Part shown: piece after piece, positions 1-6,236 of the stretch
How positions within the stretch are numbered: position 1 is the stretch's first letter
How the letters are laid out: every line of letters starts with the position of its first letter
Source: Desulfobacteraceae bacterium UBA5623
Lineage (GTDB): Bacteria; Desulfobacterota; DSM-4660; Desulfatiglandales; Desulfatiglandaceae
Assembly (NCBI GenBank): GCA_002424495.1
Contig: DIKH01000361.1
Location: forward strand, 1 to 6,808
Length of the DNA stretch: 6,808 bases
Direction of reading: 5' to 3'
Program-made: the position numbers and the translations under genes
The notes under the pieces: model-generated
Seen by the model: the letters and a program-made list of their open reading frames with translations, nothing else
Database searches by the model: none
Told to the model about the DNA's origin: nothing

Positions 1-111
1 CTCGTCCCCCAGGACCCCAACGACGAACCGGCGAACGTGCTTTTGGATCGTATTCGTAAAGAACGCTCCGAACTGCCTTCAACGAAAGCAAAAGCGCGGA
101 GACGCAAATGA
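1..111 (+). CDS. hsdS: HsdS, type I restriction specificity subunit, C-terminal end (partial)
   Basis: Only the last 36 codons and the TGA stop are visible; the gene continues off the left edge. The frame begins LVPQDPNDEPANVLLDRIRK and ends in a basic tail (KAKARRRK). This matches the usual end of type I specificity subunits: an acidic/Pro/Asn stretch, an 'LLxRIRxER' amphipathic segment, then a Lys/Arg-rich terminus, as at the end of EcoKI HsdS. HsdS recognises the DNA target through two target-recognition domains (not visible here) and holds two HsdM subunits and, in the full enzyme, HsdR. The stop overlaps the next start as ATGA, and a complete hsdM follows one gene later, which strongly supports the call. 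The family assignment rests on a short tail plus context, so confidence is moderate. Confidence 0.72.
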   Translation, partial: LVPQDPNDEPANVLLDRIRKERSELPSTKAKARRRK

Positions 112-1118
112 AATCAGCCATAAAAAACAAAGGCGAAATAATTATTTATCAGACGCCTGAAGGAAATACGGAATTAGAAGTCAAACTGGAACGGGAGTCC
201 CTCTGGTTAAATCAATACCAGTTGGCGGAGCTGTTTGAGACTGATCGAACTTCGATCCTCAAACATATCCGAAATATTTACGAGACGTGCGAATTACCTA
301 AGGAATCAACTTGTGCAAAATTTGCACAAGTTCAAAAAGAAGGCGAAAGGTCCGTAACAAGACAAATCCTGCACTACAACCTTGATATGATTCTTTCCGT
401 GGGGTATCGCATCAATTCAAAGCGCGGTACCCAATTCCGTATCTGGGCAAACAACATTTTAAAAGAGTATTTAATGAGAGGGTATGCCCTCAACGAAAAA
501 CGGTTGACTGCCCGCGAAAAAGAACTGCAAGCCCTTAAGTCCGGCATTCAGCTCCTTGATCGCACTGTCATGAGGCAAGCCGGTCAGTTGGAACAGGCGA
601 GGGCCTTTGTCAATATTATTGCTGATTTTTCCAATGGGTTGGAAATCCTGGACGACTATGACAATGAACGACTGGACTCCAAAGGTCTGACGGAAAAAGA
701 GGCGGCTGTTATAACTTATCTAGAGTGCAAAGAGGTTATCGGGCTTATATACGATGAATTCAACTCTCCATTATTCGGACAGGAAAGGGATGAGAGCTTT
801 AAGAGTTCTCTAGGGCAGATATATCAATGCTTCGCAGATAAAGCCCTATATCCGTCTATTGAAGAAAAGGCTGCAATTCTTCTCTATTTGATTGTCAAAA
901 ATCATTCTTTCATAGATGGTAACAAACGAATCGCAGCGGCCATCTTCCTCTATTTTCTTAACAAAAATTGGATGTTGTATCGTCAGGACAAAACGACTTT
1001 GATAGATGGAAATACCCTTGCATCTATTACGCTGATGATTGCTGAAAGTAATCCCAGTGAGAGGGAGACCGTCAAGAAAATCATTATGAGTATCCTGAAC
1101 AGGAGTAAGACATCTTGA
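108..1118 (+). CDS. rhuM: RhuM-family protein with C-terminal Fic/Doc-like domain
   Basis: This 336-residue protein is RhuM-like at the N-terminus and Fic/Doc-like at the C-terminus; the symbol is a family-level assignment. Residues about 33-56 (WLNQYQLAELF...) look like a DNA-binding helix-turn-helix. The stretches around 68-80 (TCAKFAQVQKEG) and 90-133 (YNLDMILSVGYR, QFRIWA, GYALNEKRL) are hallmark RhuM blocks. H266-S-F-I-D-G-N-K-R274 is a Fic/Doc core motif with the catalytic His and the anion-binding loop. Lys after Asn, and no second Arg after the loop, resemble Doc (which phosphorylates EF-Tu) more than AMPylating Fic enzymes, so the chemistry is uncertain. A GGAG at 98-101 precedes the ATG, which overlaps the hsdS stop; the stop in turn overlaps the hsdM start. 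The context suggests a toxin or regulator tied to the RM system; that role is inferred. I saw no adjacent antitoxin gene and no clear (S/T)xxxE(G/N) inhibitory motif. Confidence 0.92.
   Translation: MKSAIKNKGEIIIYQTPEGNTELEVKLERESLWLNQYQLAELFETDRTSILKHIRNIYETCELPKESTCAKFAQVQKEGERSVTRQILHYNLDMILSVGYRINSKRGTQFRIWANNILKEYLMRGYALNEKRLTAREKELQALKSGIQLLDRTVMRQAGQLEQARAFVNIIADFSNGLEILDDYDNERLDSKGLTEKEAAVITYLECKEVIGLIYDEFNSPLFGQERDESFKSSLGQIYQCFADKALYPSIEEKAAILLYLIVKNHSFIDGNKRIAAAIFLYFLNKNWMLYRQDKTTLIDGNTLASITLMIAESNPSERETVKKIIMSILNRSKTS
308..332. repeat. Perfect 25-bp palindrome inside the RhuM-family gene
   Basis: AACTTGTGCAAA (308-319), one central A, then its exact reverse complement TTTGCACAAGTT (321-332). 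It lies over codons 67-75 (ending T-C-A-K-F-A-Q-V), a conserved RhuM block. With a one-base centre it is better suited to binding a dimeric protein as DNA than to forming an RNA hairpin. Whether it is an operator or a by-product of codon choice cannot be told from one sequence. Confidence 0.85.
1101..1105 (+). promoter_or_regulatory. Shine-Dalgarno deciding the TTG start of hsdM
   Basis: AGGAG lies 9 bases before TTG at 1115, within the end of the upstream gene. It supports a TTG start that overlaps the previous stop as TTGA, and hence translational coupling. The HsdM N-terminal domain begins about 13 residues into the resulting protein, as expected. Confidence 0.75.
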
Positions 1119-2623
1119 GTGGAGAAACCAATAATACATCCGGCATTATCAGTAAGATCTGGAGCTTTTGCAACACCCTGCGAGACGACGGTGTTGGCTA
1201 CGGCGACTATCTGGAGCAGCTTACTTATCTCCTCTTTCTGAAAATGGCCGATGAATTCAGCAAACCGCCATATAATCGAAAACTGCCCATGCCTAAAGAA
1301 TACTCCTGGGAAAGCCTTACCACAAAGCAGGGGGCTGAACTGGAAGGCCATTACACCACATTACTCAGGGAACTGTCCGTCAGCAAAGGTATTTTGGGGC
1401 AGATATTCACCAAAAGCCAGAACAAGATCCAGGACCCGGCCAAGCTCTTTAAGCTCATAGACATGATCAATAAAGAACGATGGACCGTGATGGGAGCGGA
1501 CGTCAAGGGCAAGATCTATGAAGGCCTGCTGGAGAAGAACGCGGAAGACATCAAGAGCGGCGCAGGACAGTATTTTACGCCCCGGGCATTGATCAAGGCC
1601 ATGGTTGCCTGTATCCGGCCGGAACCCATGAAAACCATTGCAGATCCTGCCTGCGGCACGGGCGGATTCTTCCTGGCCGCATACGACTATATCTCCGATC
1701 CCAAGAACCATACCCTCACAAAAGAGCAAAAAAAATTCCTGAAGAACAAGACCTTTTACGGTAACGAGATCGTAGCAAGCGCCCGCAGGCTGGCTCTCAT
1801 GAATATGTTCCTCCACAACATCGGGGACATGGATTCTGACACATCCATTCTGTCCACTGATTCTCTTGTTGCCGATTCCGGTCTGCGTGTGGATTACGTT
1901 CTCACCAATCCACCCTTTGGAAAAAAGAGCAGTATGACCTTCACCAACGAAGAAGGAGAGCAGAAGAAAGAAGACCTTACCTACAATCGGCAGGATTTCT
2001 GGGCCACCACTAGCAACAAGCAGTTGAATTTCGTGCAACATATCCGCACCATGCTAAAGACCGGCGGCAAAGCCGCCGTGGTGTTGCCGGACAATGTGCT
2101 TTTTGAAGGCGGGGCTGGCGAGACGGTTAGAAAAAAACTGCTGGAGACCACCGACCTGCACACGATTCTGCGGCTGCCCACAGGCGTATTTTACGCCCAG
2201 GGCGTCAAGGCGAATGTCATATTTTTTGATAACAAACCCGCGGGCAAAGACCCATGGACCCAGGAGGTGTGGATATATGACTACCGCACCAACATACGGC
2301 ACACTCTTAAGAAATCACCCCTGAAATTTGAAGACCTCCGGGACTTCATTACATGCTACAAACCGTCAGACAGACGTAAGCGCAAAGAGACATGGCATCC
2401 GGAGAAAAACCCGGAAGGCCGCTGGCGGAAGTTCACTGATCAGGAAATCGTAAGCCGTGACAAGACCAGCCTCGATATTACCTGGATCAAGGACAAGAGT
2501 CTTGCCGACCTCGACAATCTGCCTGATCCGGATGTGTTGGCCAGTGACATCATCGAAAACCTAGAATCAGCCGTAGCGAGCTTTAAGGAAATCATGGCAA
2601 CCATCAACGGGAAGGAAGGATAA
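1115..2623 (+). CDS. hsdM: HsdM, type I restriction-modification N6-adenine DNA methyltransferase
   Basis: This 502-residue protein is full length for the family. It transfers a methyl group from S-adenosylmethionine to N6 of adenine in the target set by HsdS, protecting host DNA and, with HsdR, licensing cleavage of unmodified DNA. The HsdM N-terminal helical domain covers roughly residues 12-130 (LEQLTYLLFLKMADE is characteristic). The catalytic domain has the SAM-binding motif D177-P-A-C-G-T-G-G-F-F186 and the catalytic N265-P-P-F268 typical of gamma-class N6-adenine methylases. The C-terminal end (LASDIIENLESAVASFKEI) is the usual HsdS-contacting helix. No key residue is missing. It starts at TTG overlapping the RhuM stop and is the last gene of the operon; neither hsdR nor a second hsdS follows. 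By eye it is richer in GC than the RhuM gene before it. Confidence 0.95.
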   Translation: MSGETNNTSGIISKIWSFCNTLRDDGVGYGDYLEQLTYLLFLKMADEFSKPPYNRKLPMPKEYSWESLTTKQGAELEGHYTTLLRELSVSKGILGQIFTKSQNKIQDPAKLFKLIDMINKERWTVMGADVKGKIYEGLLEKNAEDIKSGAGQYFTPRALIKAMVACIRPEPMKTIADPACGTGGFFLAAYDYISDPKNHTLTKEQKKFLKNKTFYGNEIVASARRLALMNMFLHNIGDMDSDTSILSTDSLVADSGLRVDYVLTNPPFGKKSSMTFTNEEGEQKKEDLTYNRQDFWATTSNKQLNFVQHIRTMLKTGGKAAVVLPDNVLFEGGAGETVRKKLLETTDLHTILRLPTGVFYAQGVKANVIFFDNKPAGKDPWTQEVWIYDYRTNIRHTLKKSPLKFEDLRDFITCYKPSDRRKRKETWHPEKNPEGRWRKFTDQEIVSRDKTSLDITWIKDKSLADLDNLPDPDVLASDIIENLESAVASFKEIMATINGKEG

Positions 2624-2790
2624 TATCCCCGGACTTAGGGGCATAGACAAAAAAGTAAGATAACGTCTTGTGGGCCATGAAAATCAGTTTGTTATATTCC
2701 TGTGACCCTTAGAGCTTATGGGCGTCCACATGAGCCCACCATGCATCCACAGAAGCGCTCACAAGTTGCAGTCCAGAAAAGGTTTGATTA
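2624..2790. other. Intergenic gap between RM operon and methyltransferase
   Basis: This 167-bp stretch has no gene. Just after the hsdM stop, CCCC (2627-2630) and GGGG (2638-2641) could form a small 4-bp hairpin, but no T-run follows, so it is not a convincing terminator. A gapped inverted repeat pairs GTGGGCCATG (2670-2679) with CATGAGCCCAC (2729-2739, one bulge). A weak sigma70-like pair, TTGTGG (2668) and TATATT (2693), has a 19-bp spacer, slightly too long. The following gene has only a modest AAGG (2779-2782) as ribosome site. A promoter here is likely because the operon ends, but I cannot fix its position. Confidence 0.4.
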
Positions 2791-3735
2791 ATGAAAAAAT
2801 GGTTACAAGACTACCTTGTATGCCCGGAATGTCTGCCCCGGGAAATCCCGCTGGATTTGAATCCCCACGAAGAGCTGAACCATGATGTGATAGAGGGAGA
2901 TCTTACCTGTTCAGGCTGTGGGAAACACTATCCCATCCGCAACGGGGTTGCCGTCATTTTGTCTGAACAATCAAAACAGGTTTTAGCTGAGGGTTTGGGG
3001 TATAATTCACGGACGATGTTATCGGCCTATTTATGGAGCCATTTTTGTGATCTATTACACGACCCGGCCGCAACAGATGCCTATCAACTGTGGGCCTCAT
3101 TTTTCAAGAAAACTGATGGTCTTGCTCTGGATATCGGGTGTGCTGTGGGGAGGTTGTCTTTTGAATTGAGCAAAACACACGCTCGTGTCATCGGGATAGA
3201 TACATCCTTTTCTTTTATTCAAAACGCCCGGACATTATTGGCTCAAAAGAGATTGAGTTTCGATTTGATTTTTGAAGGTCTTATCACCAAAAATCGTTCA
3301 TGTGAATTGAGCAGCGACTGGAACCATGATAGGATTGATTTTATCGTTGCCGATGCATTGGCGCTGCCGTTTCCGAAAAGTCTTTTTTCCACGGTGTCCT
3401 CGGTCAATATCCTGGAAAAAGTATCTGATCCTATTGTCCATCTAAAAGAGGTTAATCGTGTGTTACGTGAAGGAGATGCCATGTTCGTGTTTTCCGATCC
3501 CTTTTCCTGGGATGAGACGGTATTGGCGCCAGAGTTTTGGATAGGCGGAAAAAACGGCGGCAAATATAATGGACGCGGCATTGATTGTATGAGCCGCATT
3601 TTTTCAGGGGAAGACATGATCTTCGACCCACCCCTTAAAATTACTAAAAAGGGAAATGTCTCATGGAAGATACGGAAAACAGAAAACTTGTGGGAGCATA
3701 TTAAGTCGCAGTTTCTTGTTGGGATAAGACAATAG
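2791..3735 (+). CDS. Class I SAM-dependent methyltransferase with N-terminal zinc ribbon
   Basis: This 314-residue cytoplasmic protein opens with a Trm112-like zinc ribbon: C11-P-E-C14 and C40-S-G-C43, followed by HYPIRNGVAVIL, the usual end of that fold. A Rossmann methyltransferase domain follows: motif I L113-D-I-G-C-A-V-G-R121 binds SAM, and D137 in VIGIDTS is the acidic residue at the end of strand 2 that holds the ribose. ADALALPFP and the VNRVLREGD block correspond to motifs IV-VI of ubiE/COQ5-like (Methyltransf_11) enzymes. The substrate is unknown. The C-terminal 60 residues, with a Gly/Asn-rich patch (GGKNGGKYNGRGID), are not familiar to me. The stop codon TAG lies over the first bases of the foldback repeat at 3732, so the original C-terminus may have been changed by its insertion. 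The molybdoenzyme gene downstream is on the same strand, and a functional link is possible but unproven. Confidence 0.85.
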   Translation: MKKWLQDYLVCPECLPREIPLDLNPHEELNHDVIEGDLTCSGCGKHYPIRNGVAVILSEQSKQVLAEGLGYNSRTMLSAYLWSHFCDLLHDPAATDAYQLWASFFKKTDGLALDIGCAVGRLSFELSKTHARVIGIDTSFSFIQNARTLLAQKRLSFDLIFEGLITKNRSCELSSDWNHDRIDFIVADALALPFPKSLFSTVSSVNILEKVSDPIVHLKEVNRVLREGDAMFVFSDPFSWDETVLAPEFWIGGKNGGKYNGRGIDCMSRIFSGEDMIFDPPLKITKKGNVSWKIRKTENLWEHIKSQFLVGIRQ

Positions 3736-3855
3736 ACTTTAATAAAAAGATTTTGGACTGCGTTATCGGTCGGAATTCCTTGTGCGGCGTATTAGCAATA
3801 CGCCTCCGTGGATTCCTCCCTCTGGCCTTGCCAAAATCATTTTCTTAAAGTCTAT
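3732..3855. repeat. 124-bp foldback element, MITE candidate with 25-bp terminal inverted repeats
   Basis: The left arm 3732-3756 and right arm 3831-3855 are inverted copies matching at 23 of 25 positions; both ends read ATAGACTTTAA inward and both reach GATTTTGG. The centre is a perfect hairpin, and the interior between arms and centre is also partly self-complementary (for example GGAATTCC at 3772 against GGATTCC at 3820). Almost the whole element could fold into one long hairpin. A TA dinucleotide near each outer end (3733-3734, 3853-3854) would fit a TA target duplication as made by IS630/Tc1-mariner transposases; that family link is inferred. It encodes no transposase, so it would be non-autonomous. 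It separates the methyltransferase stop from the molybdoenzyme's ribosome site. Confidence 0.8.
3786..3804. repeat. Central perfect hairpin of the foldback element
   Basis: GGCGTATT (3786-3793), loop AGC, then AATACGCC (3797-3804): an 8-bp perfect stem at the middle of the element. No T-run follows, so it is not an intrinsic terminator, though as RNA it would be a stable stem between the two genes. Confidence 0.85.
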
Positions 3856-3897
3856 AGCTTGTGTGTCCATCCGGGTTTTTTGGATTAATGATATTTC

Positions 3898-3904
3898 AGG
3901 GGAG
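3898..3904 (+). promoter_or_regulatory. Shine-Dalgarno deciding the TTG start of the molybdoenzyme
   Basis: AGGGGAG ends 9 bases before TTG at 3914, a strong site at good spacing. The longer in-frame start, GTG at 3782, lies inside the foldback repeat. The 44 residues it would add include translated repeat sequence and no recognisable signal, so the short form is preferred. Confidence 0.75.
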
Positions 3905-3913
3905 CCTTCCAAG

Positions 3914-6121
3914 TTGAAACAAAAATTCGGCATATGCGGTTTATGTTTTCACAGTCCTGGTTGCGGTGTGATCGTACATTTCGATGATGAGAATAAAATC
4001 GCCCGGTTGGAACCGGACCCTGATGCACCTATGGGTAAGGTATTATGCCCGATTGCAGGCAGTGTGAGAGAAATCGTCTATTCGGATAACCGGCTGATGC
4101 ATCCCTTAAAACGGGTCGGCCCCAAGGGCACACATGAATTTGAGAGGATCTCATGGGATGAGGCCTACTCTATCATTGTCAGTAAGCTGCACGAGTTAAA
4201 GGAAAGGCATGGGCCGGAATGCATTGGTTTTTATGCAGGCACCGGTTCATATGAAAGATCCTTTAAAGATATCTACAAATTGAAAGGCGCTGAAATTTAT
4301 CTGGCCTCAAGCATTTTGTTCCCTTTTGGCTCTCCAAATACCTTTGGCGTGGGGGCGCCGTGCTATACATCTCTTGGCGTTCTGGCCCCGAAGCTGACCA
4401 TGGGGTGCTTGCACATAGACATGTTTTCCGATGTGGATAATTCCGATCTGATACTGGTATGGGGCACTGACCCGGCTAACTCGACACCGCCCGAGATGTT
4501 TGAGCGTTTAAAAAGGGCATCGGTCGAAGGCGCTGAAATTATAGTAATAGACCCCAGGAAAATAAAACCAGCAGAGCTGGAAGGAAGTGAGTGGCTCCCC
4601 ATCAGGCCCGGATCTGATGGCGCTCTGGCCTTGGGCCTGTCACACATTCTCATACGCGATGAGATTTACGATGCGGAATTTGTCCGGCAATGGACCGTCG
4701 GCTTTGATGAGTTCGCGGCCTATGTCAAGGATTTTACCCCGGAATACGTGTCTAAAATAACAGGGGTAGATGAAGACCGGATAGAAGATCTGGCCGAACG
4801 GATCGTTGATGCCGAAGGGGCGTCCTATGTGATGTATACCGGGCTTGAATATACAAAGAGCGGGGTTCAGAATATCCGGGCCGTAATGGTCCTATGGGCG
4901 CTTGCCGGGCAACTGGATGTAAAAGGCGGACGCTGTTTTTTAAGAAAAGAAGGCATGTTTCCCCTGGCTACACACCGGCAGGTTGAAACACCCGGCTGGG
5001 ATAAGTCCATCGGCAGGGACAACTTTCCGGTCTATTCCCATTTTTGCGGCGGAGAACCCCATGCTCATCTCCTTCCCAAATCCATTATAGAGGGCGTACC
5101 TTACAAAATCCGTGCATTGTTGGTCTTAGGGGCATCGCTGTTGACGTCATGGCCGAATCCCCAGCTTTGGAAAAATGCCTTGGGAGAATTGGATTTTCTG
5201 GTATCAGTGGATTTGCAACTGACACAAGACGCGGCCTATGCGGATATTGTATTGCCTGCCACAACCGCCTTTGAACAGGAATCCTATTGTTATTACGGCC
5301 CATCATTGAGGTTAAGAGAAAAGATAATTGAACCTGTTGGGGAAGCCAGGCCCGGTTACAATATCCTGGCGGAGCTGGCCAGGCGCCTTGGATACGGACA
5401 CTTGTATCCCCAAAGCAGGGAAGGGCTTCTTGAATATATTTTGAGTGATTCCGGGTTTTCTGTGGATGACTTGATGAAAGCGGACAAATACGTGCTGAGA
5501 AAACCTAACGTGGAGATGGAATATCGAAAATGGAAAACAGGGCAGCTGCGAAAAGATGGGAGGCCTGGATTTGAAACGCCTACGGGGAAATTCGAGATCA
5601 AATCTACAATCCTTGAAAAATACGGATATGACGGCATTCCAAGATATGAAGAGTGTGATGAAACACCCGTCAGCAATCCCCAATTACATAAACGTTACCC
5701 CCTGATTTTAGGCACCGGCCCTTTAAAACCGGATATGAAATCGTGCCTGCGCGCCATCCCCGGCTTTATTGAAAAGTATCCATATCCGGTTGTTGAGATC
5801 AATACAACGGATGCCAAGGAGCGAGACATCAAAACAGGGGATCCGGTCATCATCAAAACCGTCCGGGGATCGGTCCAGATGTTTGCGTATGTGACGGATA
5901 ACATTATTGCAGGTTTTGCTTACGCGGCAGTGGGCGGCGGCGGACCTTTGGGACCGGAAGAGTGGCGGCAAGCAAATGCCAACATGCTGACTGATTTTGA
6001 ACAATTCGATGAGATCTCCGGCTTTCCGGTGTATAAGTCCTTGCTGTGTCAGATCAAGAAGAAGAAACGGCAGAGTAAAGGCATTGCCGTTCAGGATCCG
6101 AGTTTGGGATGTGTGGGATAG
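3914..6121 (+). CDS. Molybdopterin-dependent oxidoreductase (DMSO reductase superfamily), cytoplasmic
   Basis: This is a 735-residue protein from the TTG start (numbering from there). An N-terminal [4Fe-4S] site is formed by C8-x2-C11-x5-C17-x27-C45, followed by RLMHPLKR and ISWDEA, typical of bis-MGD Mo/W enzymes. The GSPN stretch leading to C150 (GVGAPCYTSL) is the expected metal-ligand region, so a Cys ligand is predicted. W183-G-T-D-P, D213-P-R-K, P232-G-S-D-G-A-L and A443-D-I-V-L-P mark the molybdopterin domain; about 595-715 is the C-terminal dinucleotide-binding domain. There is no Tat signal, so it should be cytoplasmic. No FeS or membrane subunit gene is adjacent. Length, absence of Tat signal and layout recall acetylene hydratase and related soluble enzymes; polysulfide/thiosulfate reductase catalytic subunits also share the GSPN...C feature but are exported. 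The position usually held by Lys/Arg two residues after the fourth Cys is Ile47. The substrate cannot be named. Confidence 0.93.
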   Translation: MKQKFGICGLCFHSPGCGVIVHFDDENKIARLEPDPDAPMGKVLCPIAGSVREIVYSDNRLMHPLKRVGPKGTHEFERISWDEAYSIIVSKLHELKERHGPECIGFYAGTGSYERSFKDIYKLKGAEIYLASSILFPFGSPNTFGVGAPCYTSLGVLAPKLTMGCLHIDMFSDVDNSDLILVWGTDPANSTPPEMFERLKRASVEGAEIIVIDPRKIKPAELEGSEWLPIRPGSDGALALGLSHILIRDEIYDAEFVRQWTVGFDEFAAYVKDFTPEYVSKITGVDEDRIEDLAERIVDAEGASYVMYTGLEYTKSGVQNIRAVMVLWALAGQLDVKGGRCFLRKEGMFPLATHRQVETPGWDKSIGRDNFPVYSHFCGGEPHAHLLPKSIIEGVPYKIRALLVLGASLLTSWPNPQLWKNALGELDFLVSVDLQLTQDAAYADIVLPATTAFEQESYCYYGPSLRLREKIIEPVGEARPGYNILAELARRLGYGHLYPQSREGLLEYILSDSGFSVDDLMKADKYVLRKPNVEMEYRKWKTGQLRKDGRPGFETPTGKFEIKSTILEKYGYDGIPRYEECDETPVSNPQLHKRYPLILGTGPLKPDMKSCLRAIPGFIEKYPYPVVEINTTDAKERDIKTGDPVIIKTVRGSVQMFAYVTDNIIAGFAYAAVGGGGPLGPEEWRQANANMLTDFEQFDEISGFPVYKSLLCQIKKKKRQSKGIAVQDPSLGCVG

Positions 6122-6153
6122 TTCATGTTACAATTCCAATGTCATGTCTCGTG

Positions 6154-6169
6154 GACTATAGACTTTAAT
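6154..6169. repeat. Solitary copy of the foldback element terminus
   Basis: GACTATAGACTTTAAT matches 15 of 16 bases at 3728-3743, which span the left end of the foldback element and its flank. It also shares the 13-mer CTATAGACTTTAA with the reverse complement of the right end (to 3857/3858). The interior of the element does not follow, so this is only an end: a relic, a target-like site, or a chance match. Confidence 0.55.
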
Positions 6170-6199
6170 TGTGCAGAGAATACCAACCTCTCAATATAG

Positions 6200-6230
6200 G
6201 GCCATTTCTTGGGCTTAAAGGCCACTTCTT
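6200..6230. repeat. Direct repeat GGCCAYTTCTT at 20-bp spacing
   Basis: GGCCATTTCTT (6200-6210) and GGCCACTTCTT (6220-6230) differ at one of 11 bases and start exactly 20 bp apart, about two helical turns. The spacing would suit a protein binding the same DNA face twice. No -35/-10 pair is recognisable next to it, and the function is unknown. Confidence 0.5.
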
Positions 6231-6236
6231 TCAATT

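Noticed and set aside
1361..2041. 226-codon open frame on the minus strand inside hsdM
   Set aside because: It lies entirely opposite a complete, motif-rich hsdM, shows no known domain, and is explained by codon bias of the plus-strand gene.
2094..2324. 76-codon plus-strand frame within hsdM
   Set aside because: It is in an alternative frame of the conserved methyltransferase domain and has no separate ribosome site or domain.
2627..2641. Possible terminator after hsdM
   Set aside because: The stem is only 4 bp (CCCC/GGGG) with a 7-base loop and no following T-run.
3786..3804. Intrinsic terminator for the methyltransferase gene
   Set aside because: The stem is perfect but has no T-run after it, and it is better explained as the centre of the foldback element.
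5312..5683. Minus-strand open frames of 106-123 codons within the molybdoenzyme gene
   Set aside because: They are antisense to conserved molybdopterin-domain sequence, overlap each other in different frames, and show no supporting features.
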